Below are positions 1 through 11,871 of a DNA stretch of 64,000 bases, one piece after another. The notes below the pieces were generated by a model. It searched no databases. It saw only the letters and a list, made by a program, of their open reading frames with translations, and had not been told where the DNA came from. Source of the DNA: Bretschneidera sinensis (lineage: Eukaryota > Streptophyta > Magnoliopsida > Brassicales > Akaniaceae); NCBI GenBank assembly GCA_023935145.1, contig CM043705.1, positions 58,781,584-58,845,583 of the forward strand, given 5' to 3'. Position 1 is the first letter of the stretch, and every line of letters starts with the position of its first letter. Made by a program: the position numbers and the translations under genes.

Positions 1-237
1 ACAATGTCATATATAACCGTCAACCAGGTTGACCTAACTGGAACTAGGGACAAACAACCTGAATTTGATTTTCAACCTAATTTTTTCTTTTTTCCGTTAA
101 AATTAGCAAACCATACATAAATTTTGAAACTTTTAAACTAAGGATTCATAATACTATGTTATATTTCAAAAATTATACGATAGTTTTCATGAATTTGGTA
201 AAAAAAAATATGGTTTGGATATATGTGGTGACTGATT

Positions 238-1757
238 AGGGGTGAGCATGAGTCGGTTTAGGGCGGATTCTTCTAAAATTTCAACCCAACCCATTCATAC
301 CAGGTTGAAAAAATCTCAACCCAACCCAACCCATGAACACATCCAACCTCAACTCAACCCAAACCATTCTAATCGATTTAGGTCACCGGGTTGATATATT
401 TTTTTTACTAAATAATTAAACCATATATATTACATAATAAAAAAAATATTCTATTAAATCCAAAACTAAATCCATTCATATTACAAGTAAAATATGCGTG
501 CCTGACAGCACAAAGAATATTTAATAACATGGAAAAGAGAAAAATTGTTTCATGGACTACAATGGTTGTAGACTATGCTAAATTTGGTTTTTTAGATACT
601 GTTAAGAAGTTTTTTGATGACATGCAAGAGAAGAATTTTGTGCTATAGAATGCCATAATTTGAGGCTATGTTGAAGTCAAACTTGGTAAGGATGTTTGAC
701 ATTGTTTCATGAAATGCGAGCGAGTAATATAGAGTCTGATGAAGTGACCATGGTCAATTGATTATCTGCATGCTCACAACCTGGAGCCGTTAATGTTAGA
801 TTATGGATTCATCGTTATATTGAAAAACACAATCTTCATCTGAATGTTGCACTAGGAACTGCTTTAGTTGATATGAATTTAACTTACTTTAGAAGACTGT
901 TCAATTTCGAAGGAAATCTGGATTTATGGACAGTTGCTAATAATATATTTTAGTAACTCAGCATTTGTTGGCCGTACCAGTGCTTTCTCACTAATCAATA
1001 TAATTTTTTGACTATGATTTAATGCACTTTAAAGTGGCATGAGGGCTCTTAAAAGTTCACAGAGAGGCAAATTAAATAGTTCAATAATATTTGCATGAAA
1101 GGCTTCCAGCAAGTTGGTATTACTAAGCTTTATCATATATTCAACATTTCTTCCATCAATGTTATGGTACATTTTTTTGGAATATAAGTTTATCTGCATA
1201 CATTGATCCCGACTGGAATCTTGTAGGTTAGTGTTAATTTTTATGTTTATTTTATAGTTACAACGGTACAATAAATCAAAATTTTGTTAGCAGAAGTTAA
1301 TTGTGCATCAATTTATTCCAATTGAAGTTATACTTAAGAATAATTATGAAAACTATTTCATAACTCGAAATCAGTATTTGTTTCTAGTGTAAATATTTGA
1401 AACTAAAATCTGATAATTGGAAAATATGAGACTTGTTTGGACATTGAAATATTTGATATGTATAATTTTACACATTAGTAGTAATTAGAATGAACGTTTT
1501 ATGATTATATATTTTACAATTATACTATAATTATTTATACACTATTTTATATTCAATAAATATAAAAATATATAATTATATATTTGACATGTTACCGGTT
1601 TGGGTCGGGTTAAAAATTTTGAACCCATAACCTAATCCAACCCATCGGGTTTAAAATATTTTCAACCTAATCTAATGTCTAAAAAGACACAACCTAACCC
1701 AACCGATTATATCGATTTGAATCAGGTTTACAAATCAACCGAGTTTCATACCCTTAC
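238..1757. mobile_element. Non-autonomous hAT-like element carrying a PPR gene fragment (Pack-type element 1)
   Basis: The left end AGGGGTGAGCATGAGTCGG and the reverse complement of the right end (AAGGGTATGAAACTCGG) form imperfect terminal inverted repeats of hAT style. The flanking 8-mers gactgatt (230-237) and gattgatg (1758-1765) agree at 6 of 8 positions, as expected of an old 8-bp target duplication. Subterminal zones (about 280-370 and 1600-1740) are rich in the motif AACCCAACCC and its complement. The ends (to about 490, and from about 1490) are shared with the element at 54479-55524, while the interiors differ. The copy of this region in unit B lacks the element. No transposase is encoded, so movement would need one in trans. 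Confidence 0.65.
493..875 (+). pseudogene. PPR-protein gene fragment inside the hAT-like element
   Basis: Read from 493, the sequence gives TAQRIFNNMEKR, then IVSWTTMVVDYAKFGFLD, KKFFDDM and, after disruptions, VALGTALVDM. This is the repeat grammar of plant PLS-class pentatricopeptide repeat proteins, which bind RNA in mitochondria and plastids. Stops interrupt it (near 646, 658 and 757) and a frameshift lies near 690-720, so it is not functional. The PPR similarity begins where similarity to the sister element at 54.5 kb stops, which marks a capture junction. The parent gene is not in this window. Confidence 0.7.
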
Positions 1758-2390
1758 GATTGATGAATTCTTGTTATTGAAGCATTTGTTCATATCCACT
1801 GTTCTTTTGACAAAAAAGGGCCTTGATGTTTATCACTGGTAGTCTGGTACCCAACTGGGTAAAGGGAGTGCAAAGTTGAAAACGCTTTTAAGATGAGAGA
1901 AAAGACCAATCGAGTTATATGGGTTTGTTTAGATGATTGTGGGTCAATGGACACGTCATTTACGTTGTTTGATTAATTAAAAAGTTGATTATAATCTTCT
2001 TTTAAGAGAATTGTTGATAAGAAACCTGTTAAAAAGCTAATTCTAACGACTTTGAATTTTAAAGCTAGCAAATTTGATTGTATTTACGTCTTTCACGTTA
2101 TCCGTTTTAAATAAATTCTTCATATGATTGTATCTATTTTTAATGTAATTGCGGTCTTTAAAGAATTTTATCCCTGCATTTGATTCCGTAAAAAACGTGC
2201 AAAAGTTTGCAGATTTTTCGAAATAACAATTTGAGTAAACAAAAAAAGCCATTGTGCAATATCAAAGAAGAGGAAATTTGGAATTTTAATAGGTTAGGCT
2301 TTGAACTTCTCATCATTTTGATTATTGAAGACAAAATTTGAAGGTTTTAATTAGTTAATTAAATATTATTTTAAGAATTTGTGATAAATA

Positions 2391-2684
2391 GTCATTTTTA
2401 TTTGTAACTTCACTTAAAAAGTGAGTCCAATTTTATCTTATCTTTTTAAAATAAATTAAATAAATAATAAAAATAAATTATTTAAAATAAATTAAAACAG
2501 TAGAACAAAAATTAAACCAAATTTTTATTGATAGTTTCAGCTTAGAATGATTGATTTTGGTTAATTTATCAAGTTTTCATGAGCATAGGGTCTATTTGAA
2601 ATGTCTAACATAAAATCATGGACATCTTTGCAAAACAACCGGGGTATAATTGAGGTAATTTTCAAAAACTGGGGTCTACATGAA
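2391..2684. other. AT-rich spacer between the duplicated units
   Basis: About 290 bp of AT-rich sequence with no open frame of note. It separates the end of unit A from the start of the matching sequence of unit B. I see no gene or terminal repeats in it. Confidence 0.4.
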
Positions 2685-4350
2685 CAATGTCATATCTAAC
2701 CTTCAACCAGGTTGACCTAACTGGAACACGGGACAAACAACCTGAATTTGATTTTCAACCTAATTCTTTCATTTCTCCGTTAAAATTAGCATACCATACA
2801 TAAATTTTGAAACTTTTAAACTAAGGATTCATAATATTATATTATATTTCAAAAATTATGCGATAATTTTCATGAATTTAGTAAAAAAAAAATATGATTT
2901 GGATATATGTGGGATGCGGCTTCCTATCAACCATCGCATCTAAAATGTAAATAATTACAGGCTTACAACAAGCCAAAACCAATTACAGCAATTACAAAAC
3001 CAAGACAAATTTATTGGATGGCTCTAAAATGTTACCATTAGTTTGAGAGGAATGTATACAATTAAAGTAATCAGCAAGGGTTGCATTTGAATTTTTGTGC
3101 AAGTAATGGTGTTTCTCGTATCATTAAAAGCTTAATCAATGATTATGTATTGATTTTTTTGGCATACATTTTCATGAATTTATCACAAAACTCCAAATAT
3201 TGAGAGTCCTAATCATTTTAAAATTTCACGGCACAAGGAAAATGCAATTGGCAAGCAATGACAAGGCAGATGATATATGAAAACCCAACTCAATGCCTCA
3301 ATAGACACAGTGTGGTCACATTACTATTTTTGAGTCATTTGGCACATGACATGTTATTTTATGCCAATTCTTTTTTTATGTAAACACTGAAATTGCAACA
3401 AGTTATGAATTTTGCACATGCAAATTTTTTTACAGAAGAGAACCATGCAATTCAGGCAACGTGCCTTTTGATCGGTACCACTCCAAGAACCATAAATGGA
3501 GTTTGGCCTAAAGCACACGGCTGTGGAAGCTCTCTCTAGTCGCTTCCTTTCCACATCAATAGTGTTGAATTGATCAACATCCAACCCATCAGAATTTGCC
3601 GGCAAACACGTGATTGAAAAAGAAAGAAATTAAATTGCCGCATGATTTGATTCTTGAGTGATCATTTATTTAGAGCAAAGAGCAAAATTATCTTTATCGT
3701 GCTTATATGTTGCCTAACTAATATTTGACATGGAAATGGCAAGGTTTGGCACTGACGACTTACTGTTATTGAAGCATTTGTTCATATCCACCGTTCTTTT
3801 GACAAAAAAAAAAGGGACCTCAGGCTTATCACTGGTAGTCTGGTACCCAGCTGGGTAAAGGGCCAATGGTGCAAAGTTGAAAACGCTTTTAAGATGAGAG
3901 AAAAGACCAATCGAGTTATATGGGTTTGATTAATTAAAATGTTGATTTTGATCTTCTTTTAAGAGAATTGTTGATTAGGAAACCTGTTAAAAAGCTAATT
4001 CTAACTACTTTGAATTTTAAAACTAGCAAATGTCATTGTATTTGAGTCTTTCACGTTATCCGTTTTAATTAGATTCCTCACATAATTGTATCTGCTTTTT
4101 AATATAATTGCGATCTTTAAAAGATCCTATCCTTGCATTTGATTCCGTCAAGAACGCGCAAAAGTTTATGGATTTTCCACGATAGCAATTTGGGTAAACT
4201 AAAAAAGCCATTGTACAAGATCAAAAGGAAGAAATTTGGAATTTTAATAGGTTAGGCTTTGAACTTCTCATCATTCTGACCATTGAAGACAAAATTTGAA
4301 GGTTTTAATTAGTTAATTAAATATTATTTTAGGAATTTGTGATAAATAGC
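2685..4350. repeat. Duplicated block, unit B
   Basis: 2685-2919 repeats 1-237 and 3755-4350 repeats 1766-2390. Between them lies about 830 bp (2920-3754) that unit A does not have; unit A has the hAT-like element there instead. Unit B is bounded by the inverted octamers gatgcggc (about 2913) and gccgcatc (about 4350), which are absent from unit A. This may be chance or the mark of another insertion. No intact gene is seen. Confidence 0.7.
2920..3754. other. Unit-B-specific sequence, no recognised gene
   Basis: This stretch holds an 83-residue minus-strand frame (3605-3354) with some coding-like composition (for example GLDVDQFNTIDVERKRLERA). I cannot assign it to a family, and it has no visible partner exons. 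It may be a gene scrap. Otherwise the stretch is ordinary AT-rich DNA. Confidence 0.3.
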
Positions 4351-4867
4351 CGCATCAGATCTTACGTAGACTTTCCTTAACTTAACAAGTCAATGGGAAA
4401 GATTCCAATTAAAATGAATTTATAACGTTTAACCCTAAATTACTTTTTCCCAATATAAAATATGAGTATCTAGATATATATTTAACCGATTGAGTATAAC
4501 AAATGACTCAATTGAAAAAACGTAGAGAAAAACTAAATATAAGCACAAAAGGGTTATAATTTCGATAATTTTTATTATTTGTCACTAATAGGCAAAGATT
4601 ATTGTGGTTCCAATTTTTTTATTTATTTTTATGAATGAGAAGACTTTGGAAAAAAAATAAAGTTTTTACCAAAATGACACGAATATCTTTACATACAACT
4701 TTATCAAACATAAATATTGATTCATTCGATCATCAAGCTTATGTATCCATAATATTTACTCAATCCCAATTTTTTAAGTTCATGATCACCGTGTGTAAGA
4801 AGCAAAACCCCCCACAATCTTCCTAAACCTTTATCCTATTCTCTCTCTTTCTTTTTTTTTAAGAATT

Positions 4868-5068
4868 TTTTGATTAGTTTGGATCTAAAATTAATGTTAT
4901 AAATCATTTCAAAACTCTATTAATAATTTTTAAAAAACTTTATTTATAATATTATTTTTTATATCTCACACTTATACTGACATTATTAATAAAAAAATTT
5001 AAATTTATTAATAAAATTTCGAACCGATCTAAAACTAAAATATTTAAATGGATCTAACCAAATATTTT
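4868..5068. mobile_element. MITE-like inverted-repeat element, family M1 copy 1
   Basis: The left arm, beginning tttttgattagtttggatct, and the reverse complement of the right arm, which includes TTTGGTTAGATCC and AGTTTTAGATCGGTTCG, are similar over about 60 bp around an AT-rich centre. The same arrangement occurs at about 14886-15080, and a single arm at about 40827-40895. Repeated arms at three places indicate a dispersed non-autonomous element. No target duplication could be fixed. Confidence 0.45.
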
Positions 5069-6297
5069 TAATCATGCTTTTTTTTCCTACTCTCCTTCAG
5101 CTCTCCATTTTTTTTTTCTTCTTTTGAATTTTGAACCCACACAATGTGGGCCTCAAAACTAGTCTAACATTACCCATAACCATGTCAATCAATCCAAGCA
5201 CATGAGTAATAAAATTTAAAGTTTTGTCATTGATCAAGCGGCTAACATTTTAGGCACGTGGAGATTACCATTTCTGGGCTTGATAAGGGATGACGACGAT
5301 ATTCCTCGGTTTGTTTCCCATAAAATGTAAATGGAAAGGACGTAGGAGGGTTCTCTCTCTTAAATTTTTATAAACCCAGTTTCAGTTTTGTTTTGTTGTG
5401 AACAGACGCTAAATATAGTTTAACGAAAGTGAATGGCAATGTTGCCTTATTGATTACAAGGCTTATTTCTGGCATTTAAACGTGCTTCACGTTTTGGAAA
5501 GAAAAAAAAAACAACTAAGTCTTGGTTGGAAAATGCAGATAAAATAAATCGTGACCCATCTTTTTTTTTCCCATCTTTTTCAGATTCTTCGTCACGAGCT
5601 TTCTCATCATCAGTAGGGAAATTTGCGTACTTCATTTTGACGATAAGAACAAAGACATGTAAAAGGAACATCAAGAGACTGTATGCTCTAAAATTGATTC
5701 CCTTTCGTACATCACTTGTCACTTTGGGTGATCCAAAGTGAAAAAGAGGAAACTAATAATTGATTATGTAAAATTTAACTTATCACAATTGATATATCGA
5801 ATTTTCTACTAAAAAAAATAAGTTTAAGAAAATGATAAAATGAAATTATTTTGTTTAATCTTATATATCTAAGTATTTTTGAAGAAAATAGAAAACATCC
5901 TATCCATATTATCTTTCTCATTCGCAAAAAAATATCTATTTTATTATTCTCTTAATCTTATCATATTTTAATCATGCATGAATTACGTTAAAGAATTTCC
6001 TCTCATAATTTATTATAATTTTGTGCCCGTTAATATCAAATCCGTTTGGAAGATACCTTTTTTTTTCTTCATATTTTTATATTTGAATGCACTATTTATC
6101 AAATTGTGGTGTGTTTGGTGGGTATAATGATGTGAAAATAAGATGATTTAATATTAAAAGTTTGTTTGATAGATAGGATAAGAGAGAATGTGATAATTCT
6201 AATTTTCTTATAACATAATAAAGTCATTCGATTTTGGAGGATGAATGAGATATCTCATCTTTTTACTTTGACCTGTTTAATTATGGAAACATTTTCA

Positions 6298-6472
6298 CTC
6301 TATAGAGTTGTGATACCATGGAACTGGAAAAGTCTACTAGTAATCACGAGAGAAATTGAGTAATAACTTTGATATTTAAATTTTTTCTTTTTAAAATTTT
6401 TAATACAATTATTATTCAATTCATCCATGATTACTAGTGGATTTTCACAGTTCCGTGATAACTCTCAAAGAG
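6298..6472. mobile_element. MITE-like hairpin element
   Basis: The left arm contains GGAACTGGAAAAGTCTACTA and GTAATCACGAG. The reverse complement of the right arm contains GGAACTGTGAAAATCCACTA and GTAATCATGGATG. The arms pair over about 65 bp and flank an AT-rich loop of about 45 bp. There is no coding capacity. Superfamily and target duplication are unresolved. Confidence 0.5.
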
Positions 6473-7250
6473 CCGATTCCATGGGATTGGGACTCCACTT
6501 TATAATAATTCTATATCCATTTTCATCAATATTTTACACAATTTGTACATTCTTAACAAGTTTTAAAAAATAAAATTTATTTTTTTAATCTTTTCAACAT
6601 AATAGTTGAAAACAAGAAAAACAAAAAAAACTTTTTTATTTTATATTGAAAAGGTGAATATAAAGAAGTTTTATTTTTCAAACTAGGTTAAAAATATACA
6701 AATTGTAAAAAAAATATTAAAAAATAAAAAAAATTTCATGACCAAATAAGATCTAATTTTTTTTTAAAAAATGCCATCGCGAGTTCACAAGTTTTAAAAT
6801 TATTATTTTAAATCAACAAAAAAAATTCAAAATTACCCTAAGAAAACAAAAATCTAACGGAGGAGATGTTTTTGGACAATCTCAATGATGGGTAAATTAA
6901 GGTGGGACTTTATAATATTATTATAAAAAAAGGTATGACTTTATAAAAATTCGAGGTCTTGCTTCTTCACACTTCATGTGACCCTATCTAATCCTAAATC
7001 TAAATCCAAAAGTATCATCATCCACAACTTTATTATTGATTAAACAGACCCCTTAATTTCATAATCACCAAAATCATTAATAATTTGGAAAACCTTTTTA
7101 GTACTAAATCAACATTATGTTAAATCAACAAAATATCGTGAAGACGAGAAAAACCTTTTTGGTACGTGACCCCACCTCCCAACCTAAAACACATCACCTC
7201 TCTCACGAGCGCATCAATCACATCTCTCACACTGTTGATGCTCTTATGAT

Positions 7251-7816
7251 TTTCGTTTTATCAATGGAAGCAATATAATCCAACGGTAGATAAATGAAGT
7301 GAACATGCACGTGAGAAATAGGTAAGAAGAGCAATGCTTGAAGTGCTGGATCCTCCGAGAAAACCTCACTGGAAGTGACTTAGCTTGCAACTCCCGAGGT
7401 CTCTGTCCATCTCTCTCTCTTAAGACAGTGAATATAGAGAGACAGAGAGAGCGAGAAAGAGGAAGGAAAAGAAAGGAACTTTGCAAACACAGAGCGCACC
7501 AAACTCCACTGTCTAAGGAGATCACTCACACACAAAGGAAGAGAAAGAAAAAACAAGGGAAAGGAAGTGAACTCTGTTCCCTCTCTCTTTCTCCCTCGTT
7601 TCCCATATGCGACTTAAATGCTTCCCCTCTGTCTTAGTTTCCTTTTCGAAGCTACTACTACTTCAAAGCAACAGCACCAAAAAGCACATTTCGTTATTTT
7701 TAAAAGAACCATCATCAAGTTAAAACATTAAACCAACCTGCAACAAAGTTCAGTTTTTTTTTTAAAATAAATTTATCTTTAGGTGAATATATCATATATG
7801 TAATTTGGATTCGGGT
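7251..7816 (+). other. Upstream region and probable 5' leader of the bHLH gene
   Basis: This stretch is rich in GA/CT runs (7405-7600), typical of plant core promoters and leaders, and several short upstream frames begin here. The transcription start cannot be read from sequence alone. An ATG at about 7798 is followed at once by a stop (taa); the main start is ATG 7817. Confidence 0.4.
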
Positions 7817-10800
7817 ATGGATCCGGGTGGGATGATGAATGAGGGTCCGTATAATCTGGCGGAGATCTGGCAGTATCCGATGAACGGAGGAAGTGAATCA
7901 GAGATGAGGAGAGCTTCGTTTGGGCCCAATTTGGCCCAGTTTGGGGATACCAATCGAGACGGCTCGGCTAATGATCTGGTGGGTTTGGACCAGAGACTAG
8001 CTCAAGCTGCTGCTGCTATTGGTGTTGGTTCGAGGAAGCGGCCTGACATGAAAGATGGGTTGGCTAAGGTTGTCCCTACCAGCAGCGGCAATGGCGCGGT
8101 ATAGATTCATATATTCATTTGTTTTGGTCAATGATTTGAGTCTGTGATTTGAATTTTATTTTACGATATTAGATTACTACTTCTGTTTTGAATTGTGCAC
8201 TCTTGCTGTTTGATAAATTGCAACTATGTATTTTTTAAAATGTTATTGACATGAAAGGTCTGTTCTTTGTTGTTTTTCTGTTTGGTAAGAAATGCTGAAC
8301 AGAAGTTTGGAATGAATGAAATTCAATGAAATTATGAAACGAATTGTTCTCATATAAGAGACTTCTATCTCTGGCTATATAGAAATTTAGTGCCCATTTG
8401 GTACACTGGATTAAGAGGAGGATAAAAATGAGATGATTTCATTCTATCTTACATTTGATACAAAAAGTAAACAGATTATCTCATTAATTTATGAAAACTA
8501 TGTCATCTCATTTTCCTCTTAATCCTATTCTCTTTTTAATCCGGTGTACTAAACGGCCACTTAGGATTCTGGTTATGGAATTGACTATTGATTGGATGGA
8601 TATTGGGGGGAATTGAACTCTATGAACTAAAGCTTGTTGGGAGTCCTTTATTTATTTTCCCTCCCTTTTCCCCCTGCTCTCTGTCTCTCTCTTGCTTGTT
8701 TGGTTGATGATGTTATTTTGTGTCCTTCAATTGAGCAGAATATTGGCGATGGTAAACGGCTTATGACATCAGGATGTAGAGATGAGGACCGTGATACGAA
8801 AGCTGAAGCAGAACCCAGTTCAGGGAAGCCTTTGGAACAAAATACTCAACCACCAGAGCCACCAAAAGATTACATTCACGTGCGAGCAAGAAGGGGTCAA
8901 GCTACTGATAGCCACAGTCTAGCTGAAAGAGTAATTTTCTTCAATTTGCTCTCTCTCCTCTCTTTTTTTTGCTAGAATTTTCTCAATTCTCTTAAGCTCG
9001 TTTTAATCCAAAGTTTTCTAATCAACTCCTAATTATGACCTGAATTTCAATTAAAAAGGAGGGGACTTTGAATCCGTGGACCTATGACAAACCTCTTATT
9101 TTGCCATCAAGTAGATGTGTTGAAAATCAATAGGATTCTATTTTATCCTTTGTAGAGCTGTTGAATGAGTTGTGCTGATTTGAAACTTTTGGTTGGCAGG
9201 CTAGGAGAGAAAAGATAAGTGAAAGGATGAAAATTTTGCAGGATCTGGTCCCTGGTTGTAACAAGGTATTGTATTGGAATTTCTCTTAATATTGTTTAAC
9301 CTAACTATGTGCAGGTTTGTTCTATGTAACCTGTATAAAAAAGAAAAGGAGAAAGATGGAATTTATTTTCAGGTCCTACTGGACATGGTTTCTCTATGAC
9401 TGTTTTCTTAGGGAGGTTTTCGGGTTCAGGTTATTGGCAAAGCACTGGTCCTCGATGAGATAATTAATTACATCCAATCATTACAGCGTCAAGTCGAGGT
9501 AAGGATCCTTCTGGTTATGAGTAATTATGATGTTAGCGTAGATTTTTTCCCCAGCCTTATAGACTTGTTCGACATTTTCAGTTCTTGTCGATGAAGCTTG
9601 AAGCAGTCAATACGAGAATGAACCCTGGGATTGAGGTATTTCCTCCTAAAGACTTAAGTCATTTTTATGTCATTTATTTAAGTTCATTTTAGCCATCTTT
9701 TAAACATATTACTCCTGAAATACTAGCTTAGGTGGTAACTTGTGTTTTTAGATTGAACTTCTATTCATCAAGCTATAGGCTGGGTTTGAATTTCGATTGG
9801 AAGTTAGAAACTTAGAAAACACGTCTGTGAAATGGATATTATTATGTGAGGACTGGTAACTCAAAATAGTAGGAAGTTAATATCGGAAGTGCCTTGAGTA
9901 TTACTTCACCATCCAAAGTGCCTCGAGGAAGATACTATCGGAAGTGCTTTGGACTGGGCTGTTTGGAAGGAGATGATTCATGTATCCGACCTATGAGATG
10001 ATTTGCTTTTCGATTTTTACATTTCAATGGAGGTAAATTATATATATATATAGATGGGGGGCTGGGATAAGGTTTGTGGAAGGGAGTGGACTGCGATTTA
10101 TTCTCTTGAACCTTATCTGGATTCATGCCTAACTCCTTCCATTGCCTTTTAACTAGTCTCCCTGCATATGCCTTTTCTGCTTTTCGTTTGGTTCTCAATA
10201 TTTTCACTTTTTGTTTGATGGTTGAGACAAATTTCTAATTGTTTGCTTTCATGGAAAACCATATTGCAAGTGGAACTTTGATGAATCCAATTATGCATGT
10301 TGTTCTTGTTTTTGTTTCTAAATTTTCTGCTAAGAATTAATACAGCTAAGCTTGAAAAAAGAACTATATTTGCTGATGAGCCTTCCCTCAGCCCCCAGTA
10401 AGTCTGCTTTAACTGGAAACTTTACTTCTCTTGGTAGTTTTAAGTTCTTGGTTGAACTCATAATTTATTTTTCCATCGAAATAAAATGGTTCTACACAGT
10501 TTATCTTTGCGTTGGTTCCACACAAGTTATTCATAATTAATTATAATTTTGTAATGAACAATGTGTAGGAAGGGCGGGTGAAGTCTATGCAGGCTAGCTT
10601 AGGTTAGGTTGAGAAGATAATAGTACAGATAAGATTCATTGATGGTATTTATTTCCTTTGTTTTTCACAATTCATGATAACTATAACAATCAATTTGACA
10701 TTTCAGTTTGGTCAACAAACATTTGAAACTGCTGGCGTCACATTCGGTTCACCAGCTTCAAGGGAATACAGCCGTGGAACATCACCGGAATGGTTGCATA

Positions 10801-10835
10801 TGCAGGTTGGCGGCAGTTTCGAAAGAACAACATAA
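7817..10835 (+). CDS. BPE: bHLH transcription factor, BIGPETAL (BPE/bHLH31) type, six exons
   Basis: Exons 7817-8098, 8739-8930, 9200-9265, 9430-9498, 9582-9635 and 10707-10835 join in phase to 263 residues. The N-terminus [20 protein letters not shown], the bHLH domain (about residues 140-200) and the tail [16 protein letters not shown] match Arabidopsis BPE as I remember it; bHLH79 is a close paralogue. Basic-region residues H153, E157 and R161 predict E-box/G-box binding as a dimer in the nucleus. In Arabidopsis, BPE limits petal cell expansion. The start is the first ATG in frame; the TTG four codons upstream is not a plant start. Oddity: in-frame codons for VFPPKD (9636-9653) are followed by ttaagt where homologues would have a gt donor. 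The nearest usable donor, GAG|gtattt at 9636, drops these six residues. Intron 1 carries a MITE. Confidence 0.88.
8390..8560. mobile_element. PIF/Harbinger (Tourist-like) MITE in bHLH intron 1
   Basis: The left end GTGCCCATTTGGTACACTGG and the reverse complement of the right end GTGGCCGTTTAGTACACCGG are terminal inverted repeats. The 171-bp element is flanked on both sides by TTA (8387-8389 and 8561-8563), the target triplet of PIF/Harbinger elements. It has no coding capacity and lies wholly in an intron. Confidence 0.7.
9636..9717 (+). promoter_or_regulatory. Intron 5 start: weak or altered splice donor, retention reading frame
   Basis: If intron 5 is retained, the frame runs [18 protein letters not shown] and then stops (tag at about 9690), which removes the conserved C-terminus. 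At the position where a donor after PPKD would lie the sequence is gac|ttaagt, one base away from gtaagt. The alternative donor is GAG|gtattt at 9636. In Arabidopsis BPE, retention of this intron produces the petal isoform BPEp. Confidence 0.5.
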
Positions 10836-11871
10836 TCTAGAAAAATCCCTCATCAATCAGTAATAAGAGCATTAAGTTGGAATGCTTTCTCCTTCTGTGT
10901 CAAAAATATTATACTCCATTATGTTAAATCAAAGAGATACCATATCTGGACTGTAGCCTCTTGGCCTAGCGGCTACCTCCTGGCCCTCCATATAAGAGTC
11001 CCGCTCTCTCTCTCTCTCTCTCTGTCAATGTACCAAAAAAGAGACTGTATTCCCATTTTCAACATCAGGCACGGAGCCGTTATTACTATATACACTGCTA
11101 TAAGTTGGTACTTGAACTTCTCCATTTGTTTATGTTGGAAAATGTATTCTTTTTACTCTATATGTCTCATAGTAAGCTTTAAGTTCTTCGGTGTACAAAT
11201 GCCTAAAAAGAACTTGCTGAAGTGATTCTTGTTATTGTAAAAGAATGCTCTGCTTGTTCAAAGTTTATAATGCTTGCATCTTGCGTAAACTTTGTTTTAA
11301 CAGTGGGATTGTTATAAGAAAGCTGAAGCTGTGATTAATAAATAATGCCAATTTAGTGCTTCCTGTCTTCCAGTACTCAATCCTGAGTTAACAAGGGTTA
11401 TGTTCTTCTCAATGCTGCTCAACTTTTTGTAATTGCTTTTTCCAGTAAAACAACTTTTGCAGTATGTCTTAATGATTATATACTTGAGGGCAGTTTGATT
11501 TATGAAAAGTTTGATTTTCAAAATTAAATAACCTAAGCTTTTCACAAATTAAAAAATCCGATTATTGAGAACGTCTGGCATTTGAATTTTTTTAGAGAAA
11601 ATAATGACTGGAAAAGTTGAATTATCTTATTCATGCATCATTGGCAATAGTATTCAACAATCAAACCAGGTAAATGAGCGAAACGCTGAACCATTCAATC
11701 AATATAATGAACTAGTAAGCAGTTTGGAAAATTTTGTATTCACATTTGCACTTTCTAATCATATTTACATGCAAATTTAACACGACTCACAATTTAAGCA
11801 TTTTCTTTGAATGATTATATGGCGTTCTGGAGGGAAATCAGAAAGAGTGTGAGCTACCACCCACAGTAAAA
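10836..11871. other. Convergent intergenic region (3' UTRs)
   Basis: This lies between the stop of the bHLH gene and the stop of the minus-strand membrane-protein gene. It holds a (CT)n run at 11004-11023. No polyadenylation site can be fixed and no further gene is seen. Confidence 0.5.

Larger units (their letters stand above)
1..2390. repeat. Duplicated block, unit A (interrupted by a hAT-like element)
   Basis: Positions 1-237 match 2685-2919 and 1766-2390 match about 3755-4350 in the same order and orientation, with scattered substitutions and small indels (roughly 90% by eye). This is a direct duplication with a period near 2.7 kb in the left part. Unit A is interrupted at 238-1757 by a transposon. 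Both units stop matching after the shared sequence gtgataaatag. No intact gene is seen in either unit. The left limit is not visible because the match already exists at base 1. Confidence 0.75.
4351..7250. other. Intergenic spacer with MITE-like hairpins
   Basis: AT-rich and gene-poor. It contains two inverted-repeat elements listed separately (4868-5068 and 6298-6472) and, at about 6115-6290, sequence like one arm of a MITE (starting gtgtgtttggtgggtataat). Short open frames here overlap on both strands, have simple-sequence composition and show no domain, so I do not call them genes. Confidence 0.5.

Noticed and set aside
7338..7637. 99-codon plus-strand frame rich in R, E and S upstream of the bHLH gene
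   Set aside because: It is a by-product of GA/CT simple sequence in the promoter and leader. It has no domain and overlaps an equally long opposite frame.
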